From assembly GCA_022826515.1 (NCBI GenBank), contig JAJDUT010000080.1, forward strand, positions 1 through 64,000: 64,000 nt of DNA, written 5' to 3'. The position numbers were made by a program, and so were the translations under genes. This DNA is from Candidatus Latescibacterota bacterium (lineage in GTDB: Bacteria > Latescibacterota > UBA2968 > UBA8231). A model generated the notes under the pieces. It had not been told where the DNA came from and did not search any database. It worked only from the letters and a program-made list of their open reading frames with translations. Below, piece by piece: positions 34,401 through 42,979 of this stretch (its first letter is position 1; every line of letters begins with the position of its first letter).

Positions 34401-34804
34401 TTGTTGAGCTGATCGAGATCGGTGGACTGGACGCGGGGCGGCGAAGCACCGAGCGGCATTTGGCGGCGGAACGAATAGATCTTTTCGGCTAGCTCTAGCT
34501 CAGCTAGTTGTATATCCGTGTCCGGGGCGAATTCAGCGGTGATATACGCATGTCCCTCGGAACTGGTGGAGCTCAGCAGGACCACGCCCCGCAGACTCTG
34601 CACCAGCGACTCTAAGGGAGCAGTAATCTGTGATTCAATGGTAAAAGCCGAAACGCCGGGCCACCCAACGCTCACGGTGAGCCGAGGCGAGTCTAACTGG
34701 CCGCCGATATCAATAGGGACCAACCGAAAACAAACCAGCCCTAACACCAACACCGCCACTCCGGCTACGCCCACGGCCACGGGCCTGTCCAGCAGTTTGT
34801 GCAT
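31463..34804 (-). CDS. RND-family efflux transporter permease (second subunit)
   Basis: 1113 residues. The N-terminal TM (VAVGVAGVAVLVLGLVCF), the two large periplasmic loops, and the central TM bundle with GFGLIVDNAIVIYDYLH (the charged proton-relay region) and a C-terminal bundle ending PIFITTLTTIAGFLPLLL fit the AcrB/MdtC family. About 70 residues longer than typical, with an insert between the halves. It begins 1 nt after the first RND gene. Two different permeases with one adaptor resemble MdtABC. No outer membrane channel gene is in the window. Last gene of the run. Confidence 0.87.
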   Translation of the reverse strand: MHKLLDRPVAVGVAGVAVLVLGLVCFRLVPIDIGGQLDSPRLTVSVGWPGVSAFTIESQITAPLESLVQSLRGVVLLSSTSSEGHAYITAEFAPDTDIQLAELELAEKIYSFRRQMPLGASPPRVQSTDLDQLNNPNFVRLMLLGREDPAVLRQYADDRLRLPLQSVPGVEQVTVRGGAQQHILLEMNHLLARRWQIDQGVLSQALAAQGIQTRFLGAAQSQGALSSIQLRGNLADLEPLKNAPLKRLEIGRFIYLKDVATVRYQPGPPSSLYRINGRNAIAIQLEKTPGSDMIHTSQQIREKVAELTQQLPEGFEIVALHDKGAEIERDFHFLLRWSAFSIAFIALVLIGVFKRFQTVLLILSSIWLSVLGAVVLFFALGIHLNLATLAGFTIGFGLIVDNAIVIYDYLHRRAQSCGPGEDLRAAMAAGLREGVHPIVVSNLTTLGAFLPVFFLSRELQGYFEPFVVALGLTLTIALLVALTLIPTFFYRTVARAALAPVAPTDRFYHLYCTVLFLCIRRKKLFLGLVVWTIGVPLWLLPDKLGDERVVQAAPADKITTRQQYKAWLATRDTTTSSSLFGNAIFTSKRSQEDRPIWDRLSASGADLYNQMWGNPIVSAIKPALFKAFGGATYFLFSDLSHRLDRRPPRHFLQDLSEGFSLIVTLHMPYNAHISRMDNILRDVEKQLFNFAPYIEGIITQSSGQYGLIQVLLKEEYRTSDIPYILYERLAAYEGNIGGVGFSVYGKGLDGFGKRLGGSRSVSNKLSIQGFNFGQVGNIAEDIAERLRQRRSRRIKDIHIDFVYGPSQREIVAQFDHTKTAPLGLDHADIVREIQDRLAVGTALSHVYVDGQQYAVSIADTGASRMTTRRLSQVALDAHPARIGHVAHIEKRAVTPSIKREDQRYIRTIGFTVLGSYSYSNSILQDIVNHTPLPYGYSLSNPMIYEMDKKEQRELGGIVLLAVLLVWMIAAALFESWTQPLLVLIALPLALIGMGAALFLFDAPFNQGGYAALLLLMGIAVNNSILLVYTISKALKRQPADPTEAIANAAFQRLRPIFITTLTTIAGFLPLLLQGDRNDFWYTLALGTSGGLASSSVLLVLVVPLCAIWRTRVR

Positions 34805-34805
34805 G

Positions 34806-37800
34806 TTAGTCTTTCGCTCGTGCGACGACCGAGTAGAGGATGGGAACGGCGATCAGGATCAATAGGGTTGATAGAGAGATGCCGCCAACAACCGCCCAGG
34901 CCAAGGGACGGCGCAATTCGGCACCGCTGCCGCTAGATAAGGCCATGGGCAACAGGCCGCAGACCGTGGTCAGGGTCGTCATACAGATGGGGCGAAACCG
35001 CTTTTGCCCGGCCTCCATAATGGCTTGACCAAGGTCGCCGCTGGCCCGGTAATGCCGATGGATGAAGTCGGTTTTGACGATGGAATCGTTCACCACAATC
35101 CCCACGAGGACGATACATCCCAACAAGGACATGATGTTTAACGTATTGCCCGTTAGCCACAGGGTGCAGATGACGCCTATGGACGCGAGGGGTACGGCCA
35201 CGACGATTACAAAAGGAACGGCGAGAGACTCAAACTGGGCGGCGAGAATGAAATAGACCAATACAATGGAAATAGAGAGGATGAGATACAGGTTTTGATA
35301 GTGTTCCTGCAACTCGGCGTGCTGAGTGCCGATCTCGATCCAGTACCCGTTGGGGATGGCTAACTGGGGCAGAAATTCGTTCAGCCTAGCCTTGGCTTGG
35401 GCAAAGTCGAGGCCTTGTAAGGCGGCTGTGATAGCGACGGTGCGCCCTTGGTTTTCGCGATGGATGGCTTCGTAGCCCGCGCTCGGTTTGAGGCGGGCCA
35501 ACTCGGAGAGCGGGACGGAGACGAGGCGGCCCCGCGTTTTGACTGGGTACTGCATGTTGAGGATGCGCCACAAGTCGGGTTCATCGCTGTGCTCGGCTAA
35601 CACCTTGATGTCTATACGGTCGGCAAAAGCGACGAACTGAGTGGGCGTACTGCCTTGTAGCTGGCGGTTGATAAAGTCGGCGAGTTCAGTGAGGCGGATG
35701 CCGTACTGTAGGGCCGCTTCCCGTTGGATCTCGACATTGAACACCTGCTTGCTGGCCTGCAAGTTGGCGCGGGTGTTGGCAAAGCCCGCGTCCTGCTGCA
35801 TAAAATCTGTGATCCGCTGGCTCAAATCGGCGAGGACGGTTAGCTGCGGCCCGATGATTTTCAGGTCGAATTGGGTCTGGTGCTGCTGGAAAAGCTGCTC
35901 AAAGGCCGATTCCGGTGGCGACAGGGAGAGAGTTAAGCGGCTGAATTCCCCAAAGACCGCTTCGATCCGCTCAGCGACGTTTGCGCTTTCACTGTCCTCG
36001 GCGACCTCTATGTCTAGCACCGCTTTGTTCAGCCCGGGCCGGTACTGCCGGTTGAGTATTTCGCGGGTGATGCCGATGGACGAGAGCACGGACGCGACTC
36101 CGTCTTCGCGCAGCAGGCGGCGTTCTAGTTTGGTTATTTCCGCCGCAGTGGTTGGCAGATTGGTCCCCGGCGACAGTTCGGCGCGGAGAACCAAGTGCTT
36201 CCTATCGACAGTGGGTATGAGCTCCCGCTCTAGGCCGGTGGCCAGATAGGTACTCAGCGCAAGCAAGGCAAACAGTGCTCCGACGACCTGCCAGCGATGG
36301 CGTAGGGCGCGAACGAGGACGTACTCGTACAGCAAGAAAAACTTGTTAAACAGGTATTGAAAGAGGTTGATGGTGAGGAGGAAAGGAGTGACCGCTATGC
36401 GCCCGATGCGGTAGAGCGGACCCGATTTGTTGGGTGCATTCCAAGACCGGGCAGAGAGCATGGGAAGTAGCATGATGGATACGATCAAAGAGGCAGCTAG
36501 AGCGAGGGAGATCGTGACCGCCTGCTCGTAAAAGAGCGCCCCGGCAATCCCCTTGACATAGACTAAGGGCATGAAAACCGACATGGTGGTAAGGGTCGAG
36601 GCCGTGATGGCCAAGCCCACCTCGCGGGTGCCGCGGACCGCTGCTTCGCCCGGCTCGTGCGACATTTCGCGGTAGCGATAGATGTTTTCCAGCACGACGA
36701 TTGAGTTATCGACTAAGATGCCGATGCCCAAGGCGAGGCCCCCCAACGACACAATGTTAAAGTGGATGTCGAGAAAGTACATGCCGATAAAGGTGGTAAT
36801 AATGGAAACAGGTATGGATAGCCCCACGATGAGCGGATTTTTGAGATCGCGGAGGAAGTAAATGAGGATGACAAAGGCAAAGAGGCCGCCCAAGTACAAG
36901 GATTGTAGGACGTTGTGTATAGATTCGCTGATGAACTCGGCTTGGTCGAAGACTGGCACGACGGCGAAGCTCGCGTATTCTTGCGAAAAGCGATAGAGGC
37001 TGTCGTACACTTTTTCGGAGGCTTCCACGGTGTTGGCACCGGCCTCCTTGAAAACATACAGGGTAATGACCTCGTGTCCGTTCAAACGGGTGTAGCCGGT
37101 GCGTTCTGCATAGCCTTCTTCGACGCGGGCCACGTCCTGTAAGCGGATTAGTTTGGGCGTTAGTTGCACCGGGATTTGGTGGATTTGTTGCACATCGGTG
37201 AACTCGGCTTGGATGCGCAGGGGGAACTGGGCAAAACCGTCGCGGATCGAGCCGCCGGAGTGGGTTATGTTGAACTGCTTGAGGCTGGTTTCCACCTCGG
37301 CAAAGCCGATGTTGTAGCGCCGGCTTTTCTCAGTGTCGAGATGGATCTGAATCTCGCGGTCTAGCCCGCCAGCGACCTGCACGTACGCTACGCCGTCAAT
37401 CTGCTCCAGCCGACGTTTGACGACGGCCTGCGCGACTTCCTTCAATTCCATGAGGGCTGCTTGGTGATCCCGGGTGGAGCGGGGCTGTTCGACCCGATCG
37501 CCGGTGATCACAAGCGTCATAATGGGGGCAGCCGAGGGGTCAAAGCGCAAAATGGTAGGCCGGCCAGCCGTTTGCGGCAGGTGGCCTTGGTCGAGGCTGC
37601 TGCGCGCTTTGATGAAGCTGAGGTCCATGTCGCTGCCCCAGTTGAACTCGACCTCCACAAAAGAGATGCCGTCTTGCGAGATGGACTTGAGCCGCCGTAC
37701 GCCGCTTATGGCGCTGAGGGACGCTTCGATGGGGCGGGTGACATGTTCTTCCACGTCGCGGGCATTTAGGCTGGGGGCGTCCGTGCGAACTATGAGTCGG

Positions 37801-37928
37801 GGAATGTCGATGTCGGGAAGGAAATCTACGTTCAGCCGGAAGAGGGAGTACAAACCCAATAGGAGCGCGGCGAGAAAGCAGACCGTAGTGGCTACGGGCC
37901 GATAGACGGCAAAGCGCACGATACGCAC
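34806..37928 (-). CDS. RND-family efflux transporter permease (first subunit)
   Basis: 1040 residues, the standard AcrB size. Starts with GTG (VRIVRFAVYRPVATTV) behind GAGAGGATC. Characteristic motifs are GGLALGIGILVDNSIVVLENIYR in TM4 and LLGCIVLVGIVVNDSIVKTDFIHRHY in TM10, each with conserved Asp. It drives drug, lipid or metabolite export by proton uptake. Follows the adaptor gene by 12 nt and is nearly joined to the second RND gene, so a heteromeric pump is likely. Confidence 0.9.
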   Translation of the reverse strand: MRIVRFAVYRPVATTVCFLAALLLGLYSLFRLNVDFLPDIDIPRLIVRTDAPSLNARDVEEHVTRPIEASLSAISGVRRLKSISQDGISFVEVEFNWGSDMDLSFIKARSSLDQGHLPQTAGRPTILRFDPSAAPIMTLVITGDRVEQPRSTRDHQAALMELKEVAQAVVKRRLEQIDGVAYVQVAGGLDREIQIHLDTEKSRRYNIGFAEVETSLKQFNITHSGGSIRDGFAQFPLRIQAEFTDVQQIHQIPVQLTPKLIRLQDVARVEEGYAERTGYTRLNGHEVITLYVFKEAGANTVEASEKVYDSLYRFSQEYASFAVVPVFDQAEFISESIHNVLQSLYLGGLFAFVILIYFLRDLKNPLIVGLSIPVSIITTFIGMYFLDIHFNIVSLGGLALGIGILVDNSIVVLENIYRYREMSHEPGEAAVRGTREVGLAITASTLTTMSVFMPLVYVKGIAGALFYEQAVTISLALAASLIVSIMLLPMLSARSWNAPNKSGPLYRIGRIAVTPFLLTINLFQYLFNKFFLLYEYVLVRALRHRWQVVGALFALLALSTYLATGLERELIPTVDRKHLVLRAELSPGTNLPTTAAEITKLERRLLREDGVASVLSSIGITREILNRQYRPGLNKAVLDIEVAEDSESANVAERIEAVFGEFSRLTLSLSPPESAFEQLFQQHQTQFDLKIIGPQLTVLADLSQRITDFMQQDAGFANTRANLQASKQVFNVEIQREAALQYGIRLTELADFINRQLQGSTPTQFVAFADRIDIKVLAEHSDEPDLWRILNMQYPVKTRGRLVSVPLSELARLKPSAGYEAIHRENQGRTVAITAALQGLDFAQAKARLNEFLPQLAIPNGYWIEIGTQHAELQEHYQNLYLILSISIVLVYFILAAQFESLAVPFVIVVAVPLASIGVICTLWLTGNTLNIMSLLGCIVLVGIVVNDSIVKTDFIHRHYRASGDLGQAIMEAGQKRFRPICMTTLTTVCGLLPMALSSGSGAELRRPLAWAVVGGISLSTLLILIAVPILYSVVARAKD

Positions 37929-37940
37929 GAGCCGATCCTC

Positions 37941-39107
37941 TCAGCGTTGGACGACCACGACTTTTGCATCGTGGGCTAGGTTGTAATGACCGGATACGAT
38001 GAGTTCTTCGCCAGCTTCTAGTCCTTCGGCGATCTCGATAAAGTCGTCGTTTTCGAGGCCGGTCTTGACGTAGCGCCATTGGGCCAACCCGTCTCGGTGG
38101 ACGAACACTAGCTTGCGGTCGTCGCGGATTAGGAGCGCGTCGCGCGGGATGAGTAGCCGCTGCTGAAAGGCTTCGATACCTATTTCTACCCGGGCGAACA
38201 TGCCGGGTTTGATGCGCTGGCTGGGGTTATCCATTTGGATCAAGATGCGGCAAGTCCCGCTCTCGATATCGACTATCGGACTGATGGCCTTGACCGCGCC
38301 CGCAAATTGGTCGTCGGGGTATGCGTGGAGCACGATAGCTGTTTGAGCACCGACGTGCAGTAAGCGCAGCTCGCTTTCGAGGATGCTGACTTCGAGCAGT
38401 AGCGGGTCGGGTGCCAAAAGCCGCATCAGGATCTGTCCTTGGGAGACCCAAGTGCCAGAGGTTACTTCCACTTCGGTTACGACGCCGGCAAACGGCGCTG
38501 TAATAACTGCGTTTTTGAGGTCGAGTTCGGCTTGCTTGAGGGCGAGTCGGGCGTGCGTTAAGCCCGTAGTGCTGGCGATCCATTCTTTGGGGGTGCCGTT
38601 TGCAAATAGCGATAGGGCTTCTACATCGTTGATGTTGGTGCTATCGACTTTGGTCTCGATGAGGTCGCGTGCTTGGTGCCCTCGGTCCAGTTGGTTGCTC
38701 AGTAAGGCTATGGATGCGTATTCCCGCAGTGCCCGCGTCATTTGGTCTTTTGCCTGTAGATAAGCGATGGTATAGCGTTTCGCGTCCAATTCCAAGATGG
38801 TGTCGCCTTTGCTGACGTAGCGGCTTTCCTCGACTTTGAGGCGGCTCACTTGGCCCGCTACTTGGGGGACGATGGCGGTTTCCATCTTGGCCTTAAAAAC
38901 CCCCGTTGAGGTAATTTTCTGCACGAGGGTGCGGTGCTGAATTGTTTCTATAGCGACCGGGGTGTCGGGTGCTTCAAGTTCAGGGAGGGTTTCGAGGGAT
39001 TCGCCACGGGGATTTTGCGATGGCGTGGAATCGCTGAAAATCGCAAATAATAGGACGAGTAGCATAAGCGCGAGAACAATATATAGTAGCTTTTTTAATG
39101 TCGTCAT
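37941..39107 (-). CDS. RND periplasmic adaptor subunit (HlyD/AcrA family)
   Basis: 388 residues from the ATG at 39107; a TTG 12 codons earlier is possible. An N-terminal TM anchor (LLYIVLALMLLVLLFAIF) is followed by a barrel-sandwich lipoyl-like domain (VAGQVSRLKVEESRYVSKGDTILELD), an alpha-hairpin, and the beta-barrel closing in ITAPFAGVVTEVEVTSGTWVSQG. It couples the RND pump to an outer membrane channel. It lies between the BtrH-like gene and the RND genes, tying the pump to the biosynthetic operon. Confidence 0.88.
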   Translation of the reverse strand: MTTLKKLLYIVLALMLLVLLFAIFSDSTPSQNPRGESLETLPELEAPDTPVAIETIQHRTLVQKITSTGVFKAKMETAIVPQVAGQVSRLKVEESRYVSKGDTILELDAKRYTIAYLQAKDQMTRALREYASIALLSNQLDRGHQARDLIETKVDSTNINDVEALSLFANGTPKEWIASTTGLTHARLALKQAELDLKNAVITAPFAGVVTEVEVTSGTWVSQGQILMRLLAPDPLLLEVSILESELRLLHVGAQTAIVLHAYPDDQFAGAVKAISPIVDIESGTCRILIQMDNPSQRIKPGMFARVEIGIEAFQQRLLIPRDALLIRDDRKLVFVHRDGLAQWRYVKTGLENDDFIEIAEGLEAGEELIVSGHYNLAHDAKVVVVQR

Positions 39108-39151
39108 TTTGTAAGCTCGCGACCTACCGTGGACAGTACGCAACGCTTCGG

Positions 39152-40162
39152 TTACGACTTGTTCAAGGTTTGGGAGTGATTGGTCAGGGCCTCTAGAGCC
39201 TTACCTTCTTGGATGGCGATGGTGTGGAGTCGCGACTGGATGCGCGGTACTAGCCTTGGCGTCTCCTTGCTTACGCCTTTGAAGCACAAGTTTTTAGCGA
39301 CAAACCAATTCTGAGAAATCGACTCAAATTCTCGACCGAGAACGCTTAGGCCGTCGATGCTGCAGATCCGACTGGCATAGTGGAGAAAAGCACCGTGCCC
39401 TTCTCTGTTCAGGGCGACATCAAGGAACAATTCAGTGCATTGGTTCAGGCGCGTTTTTGGGGCTTGCTTTTCGCATTCTGCCCATGTCCCTACATCCTCT
39501 GCGAGTTGCTCAATCCCGGCTACGCCTTGGACGCAATCGGCTTGTGAATTGGTTGCAGACATGCTGACGAGGTTGCGTTGCAAAATGGCGGCCACATGGT
39601 GGGGCTGGACGTTAGGCGGTTCATCCGGCATGTCTAGCCACGTCCAGTCAAAGCAGGGCTGGTTCCCTCCAGAAATAGCCCGTGTGTCCCAACAGGCAAG
39701 GAAGAGATCGAGCGGGATATCTCGTGCCGAAGGTTGCCACGGCGAAGGATCGATCAAGTGAACGGTCCCAGCCTCCTCGTCGTACCCGGCGACGATAACT
39801 TGGTGATCGGAGTGGCGCAGGCGCGGATAGAGGCTGGCTTGGGCCAAGGGGAAAACATCTACGCTGACGGCTACGGGCGTATCCGCATCCAATATTTTTT
39901 TTACTTCTTTCCACTCCGATCTGCCATAGTCAGAAGTACAGTTGAATGCCTCAATGCCGAACTGCTGGAGCATGGCAAAGAGGGAAGCCGGACGACTCTT
40001 AATGCTAAACGATTCGCCTCTAAAGTAAAAAAAGTCCCAATTGTAAAAAGCGGGCAGCGACGGTTCCCATTGGTAGTAGCGCAACAAGCTGTCTAATACG
40101 ACATGGAGGCAGTTGTAGTGCCGATTGGTGCAGAAGGGAATACCGCTAATGCGCTTTTTCAT
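39152..40162 (-). CDS. BtrH-like cysteine acyltransferase
   Basis: 336 residues from the ATG at 40162 (GAGGAAGG upstream), overlapping the previous stop as ATGA. The N-terminal half resembles the butirosin BtrH N-terminal domain, a C39-peptidase-like fold: Cys in HYNCLHVVLDSLLRYY, His in SDHQVIVAGYD, and Asp in HLIDPSPW form the expected triad. In butirosin synthesis BtrH moves an acyl group from an acyl carrier protein to an aminoglycoside. An ACP gene is two genes upstream, which supports an acyl-transfer role. The C-terminal 150 residues are helical, as in the DUF4872-type partner domain. Substrate unknown. Confidence 0.65.
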   Translation of the reverse strand: MKKRISGIPFCTNRHYNCLHVVLDSLLRYYQWEPSLPAFYNWDFFYFRGESFSIKSRPASLFAMLQQFGIEAFNCTSDYGRSEWKEVKKILDADTPVAVSVDVFPLAQASLYPRLRHSDHQVIVAGYDEEAGTVHLIDPSPWQPSARDIPLDLFLACWDTRAISGGNQPCFDWTWLDMPDEPPNVQPHHVAAILQRNLVSMSATNSQADCVQGVAGIEQLAEDVGTWAECEKQAPKTRLNQCTELFLDVALNREGHGAFLHYASRICSIDGLSVLGREFESISQNWFVAKNLCFKGVSKETPRLVPRIQSRLHTIAIQEGKALEALTNHSQTLNKS

Positions 40163-40791
40163 AACGAGCCTTCCTCTCGGCACAAGGTCAACGCGAAGAT
40201 GTGCATGGATGGGTTATCTGGCATTACGAGATGCGACAACAGCAGGGGTTCTTTTAACGCAATTATCTGATGCCATAATCCCGCTTCAATATGCGTCTCC
40301 TGCATCTGGTAGCCCTCACCCGGCGGGGTAATACCGAAGAGGAATACGTGGGGAATAAGACTATCAGGAGTGATCAGTTGGCCCGTAAGCCCCTCATGCT
40401 CTCCGTATTGGAGCCCTTTGTAATGCGAGGCGTCGCTGAACCCGAGAGTTGCTTGGGTATGGGAACCATCTGGCAAGTGCAACAGGATGATTTCGGCCAT
40501 GGCCCGCCAGTCGCATAGGCCCAGAACGTGGAGAGCACGGTAGCATCCCGCTGGCAGCGGAATTTCTTGAGCCTCGCAAGCGATGTTATCGGGCACACCA
40601 TCTCTTTTATCTGGGAACGCAAACCTTGTGCCGCTGCAATCGACGGTCGCCCCCGACGCCGGGAAACCCTCTGCCCGAAAAATCGTTCCCATCCCGTCGA
40701 GTCCGTCGGCGGCAGGGTCGCAGGAAGAGGCGATGCCAGCGTTGTTGAAATAGGGTGCTAGGTCCACAGTTATTTGGTCATTGGATTGCAT
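40159..40791 (-). CDS. Unknown beta-rich protein (NPCBM-like)
   Basis: 210 residues; start taken at ATG 40791 behind AGGTGAG, with a GTG four codons earlier as an alternative. It has the pattern VDLAPYFNNAGIA at the start, typical of galactose-binding-like beta-sandwich domains attached to glycosidases, then PDKRDGVPDNIAC and IPLPAGCYRALHVLG. No catalytic motif is evident. It overlaps the BtrH-like gene by 4 nt and follows the ACP gene by 20 nt, so it may bind the ACP-linked substrate or the acceptor. Function unknown. Confidence 0.55.
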   Translation of the reverse strand: MQSNDQITVDLAPYFNNAGIASSCDPAADGLDGMGTIFRAEGFPASGATVDCSGTRFAFPDKRDGVPDNIACEAQEIPLPAGCYRALHVLGLCDWRAMAEIILLHLPDGSHTQATLGFSDASHYKGLQYGEHEGLTGQLITPDSLIPHVFLFGITPPGEGYQMQETHIEAGLWHQIIALKEPLLLSHLVMPDNPSMHIFALTLCREEGSL

Positions 40792-40811
40792 GTCTGTTCT
40801 CACCTGTTTAC

Positions 40812-41084
40812 TCAGCGCATAGGTGATTGAAGTGCCAATCGCCCTTCTATATATGAGGTCAGGGTACGAACTGAATCGAATAGGTCCACCCGCAGGTCTT
40901 CGTCTTCTACTTCAAACCCGAACTCTTCTTCAAGAGCAAAGACGATCTCTAAAGCGGCAATGGAATCGGCATCAAGGCCCTCGCCAAACAGGGACTCGTC
41001 ATCGGCGATATCTTCGGGATTGACCTTGAGTTGGAGCCCTCGGACGAGGGCTTGTTTCACTCGTTGAGCTATATCGCCGCGCAT
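40812..41084 (-). CDS. Acyl carrier protein
   Basis: 90 residues, acidic, four-helix ACP pattern. The 4'-phosphopantetheine serine is in LDADSIAALEIVFALEEEFG. GAGGAGG precedes the ATG at 41084, which overlaps the end of the subtilase gene by 16 nt. A dedicated ACP without fatty acid or polyketide synthase genes nearby implies delivery of one acyl or aminoacyl group, most simply to the BtrH-like enzyme. No loading ligase is present in the run, so loading enzymes must lie elsewhere. Confidence 0.88.
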   Translation of the reverse strand: MRGDIAQRVKQALVRGLQLKVNPEDIADDESLFGEGLDADSIAALEIVFALEEEFGFEVEDEDLRVDLFDSVRTLTSYIEGRLALQSPMR

Positions 41085-42979
41085 GACTGCACCTCCTCTT
41101 CGGCGAAGTGGTTGATGATCACCTCTACGGCCCGATGAATATCGGCTTCGTCTGCGATGGATATCGCGGGAAGGCCAAACGTCTGTTCCAAGCGATTTAG
41201 CTTGTCGAGCACCTCGGCCTCGGCCATGGGCTGCGGTTTAATAGAGGTTCGGCCATAGGCCGTGCGAATGTGCTTCGCCTGATCGCTCATGGCCAACAAG
41301 AGCGTAGGCGTTTGGCACAGGGCGCGGATGCCGTCAATAGTGTCTTGGATGTAGTCGTCGGCGTCCACACTGTTGACCACCAATAGGCAGGCTTGGGGCT
41401 TGACGCCCGTCAGGAATGCAAGGGTAGGCAGCGTATGGGTCTGGTGTTTTTCCACGTTGTAGGGCACCGTGCCGGATTGGGTGCCGACTAAGATCAGGTC
41501 CGGCTGCTTGCGGTGGTTGATTTCTCGCATCTTGGCGTCGAGATAGGGCGCGTAATAGTCCAGCGGCATCTCAACAGACGCCGCGTAGCCCATGGGGAAC
41601 GCGCAGTCCATGCCGAAGAGGGCCGAGTGGTGTTCGGTGCCGATTTGTCCCACCCGGTAGCCTAGTTCCAGTAATCGGCGGCGCAGGGCGAGTTGCAGGG
41701 TAAACTTTCCTTGCTGTGAGCTAGTGCCTGTGACCGCTAAGACTGGCACATCGACTTGGGGCCAGTGATCCGCTGAACGGAGGGTTTGCCGTATTTCTTT
41801 GGAGGACAACGATGGATAGTATAGCCGTAGGCCCTTGGCTTCAGCCTGTTCGTACAGGTCGGCGTACTGCTCGTGCGGCAGCGCCAAGAGGCTGAAGACG
41901 TGGACGCCTTGGTCTATGGCGGTTTGGACGGCTTCGCGCAATAGGTCTTTTTTACGGATGCGACTCAGTTGATCCATATAGCCCAAAATAAGGGTATCGG
42001 CTCCCCGCAGGGCGGCGGTCAGGCTGGGCGCAATGGGCAGGCCCGCTGGCGGCAGGCCAATGACCGCGCCCGCATCTTGCCCGACCAAGCCCTTGCCGAC
42101 CGGGTCGCCGACGCCGACGATCTCAAAGCCGAGCAGTTCGCGCCCGCGCACCAGCGAGTGCATCTCCTTGTTGTAGGGATAGAGGGTGGCTTTCTGAATC
42201 CAAGCAAACGGCTCCTCTGCGCGAAGCTGCACAGCCACTGGGGAAGGGGATTGGGGGAGCTTGACTTCGGGCAGAGCGTGGTTGTGGAGGATTTCGCGCA
42301 CCTGTGCTAAGCCGGCACTGGGATGGTCTTGACGGATGAGAGCGAGCAGACCGGTGATGTGGGGCGCGGCAAAACTAGTGCCCGCTAGCATGACCTCGGG
42401 CGGCTCCAGCCAGCACAATCGCTGGAGTTCTCCCCGGGCTATGCACTCGATGGCGACTCCTGGGCGATAGTAGTAATCGTATAGGCCCTGCAATGGCCCC
42501 GCGCCCACACCGATGACTTGGGGCAAGTGCGCTGGATAGCTTTCGCGGCCTTCTTCGTGCTCGGCGGCGACCATTAGGATGTCTTGGTCTGCGGCCTGCT
42601 GGCAGATGCGGGCCAAGGCGTCGCGTTGCGTTACCTCGGTGGTGCCTAAGCTCAGGTTGATGATGTCCATAGCTTGTTCTATGCACCATTCAATGGCTGC
42701 GATTAGCAAGCGGCTATCAGCTTGCAGCGATTCGTTGAAGATGCGCACGCTGTAGAGCGCGGCTGCGGGTGCTTTGCGGCGAATGATGCCGGCGCAGGCC
42801 GTGCCGTGGCCGGCGCAATCGGTGTCGTAGGTGCCTTGGCGGATTGCACTATCGGACCCTACGGTTAGCGCGACGCCGCCAGCCACTGGCCCGATTTTGG
42901 GATGATTGGGTACGAGGCCACTATCGACGATGGCGACCTTGACGCCGTGGCCGGTCTGGTCTGCAAAGGGAAAACTCAT
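41069..42979 (-). CDS. Subtilase (S8)-DUF1611 fusion protein
   Basis: 636 residues from ATG 42979, which overlaps the rhodanese stop (ATGA) and has AGGAGA upstream. Residues 10-250 are a subtilisin-like domain with Asp19 (AIVDSG), His58 (GHGTACAG) and Ser202 (GTSFAAPH). The segment where subtilisins carry the oxyanion-hole Asn reads VAAEHEEGRESYPA, so that Asn appears replaced. Residues about 300-620 match DUF1611, including the P-loop-like GTSSQQGKFT near 400; DgcN, a D-glutamate N-acetyltransferase, belongs to that family. No signal peptide is seen. It may process the peptide precursor and modify it, but the fusion's role is unknown. Confidence 0.75.
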   Translation of the reverse strand: MSFPFADQTGHGVKVAIVDSGLVPNHPKIGPVAGGVALTVGSDSAIRQGTYDTDCAGHGTACAGIIRRKAPAAALYSVRIFNESLQADSRLLIAAIEWCIEQAMDIINLSLGTTEVTQRDALARICQQAADQDILMVAAEHEEGRESYPAHLPQVIGVGAGPLQGLYDYYYRPGVAIECIARGELQRLCWLEPPEVMLAGTSFAAPHITGLLALIRQDHPSAGLAQVREILHNHALPEVKLPQSPSPVAVQLRAEEPFAWIQKATLYPYNKEMHSLVRGRELLGFEIVGVGDPVGKGLVGQDAGAVIGLPPAGLPIAPSLTAALRGADTLILGYMDQLSRIRKKDLLREAVQTAIDQGVHVFSLLALPHEQYADLYEQAEAKGLRLYYPSLSSKEIRQTLRSADHWPQVDVPVLAVTGTSSQQGKFTLQLALRRRLLELGYRVGQIGTEHHSALFGMDCAFPMGYAASVEMPLDYYAPYLDAKMREINHRKQPDLILVGTQSGTVPYNVEKHQTHTLPTLAFLTGVKPQACLLVVNSVDADDYIQDTIDGIRALCQTPTLLLAMSDQAKHIRTAYGRTSIKPQPMAEAEVLDKLNRLEQTFGLPAISIADEADIHRAVEVIINHFAEEEVQSCAAI

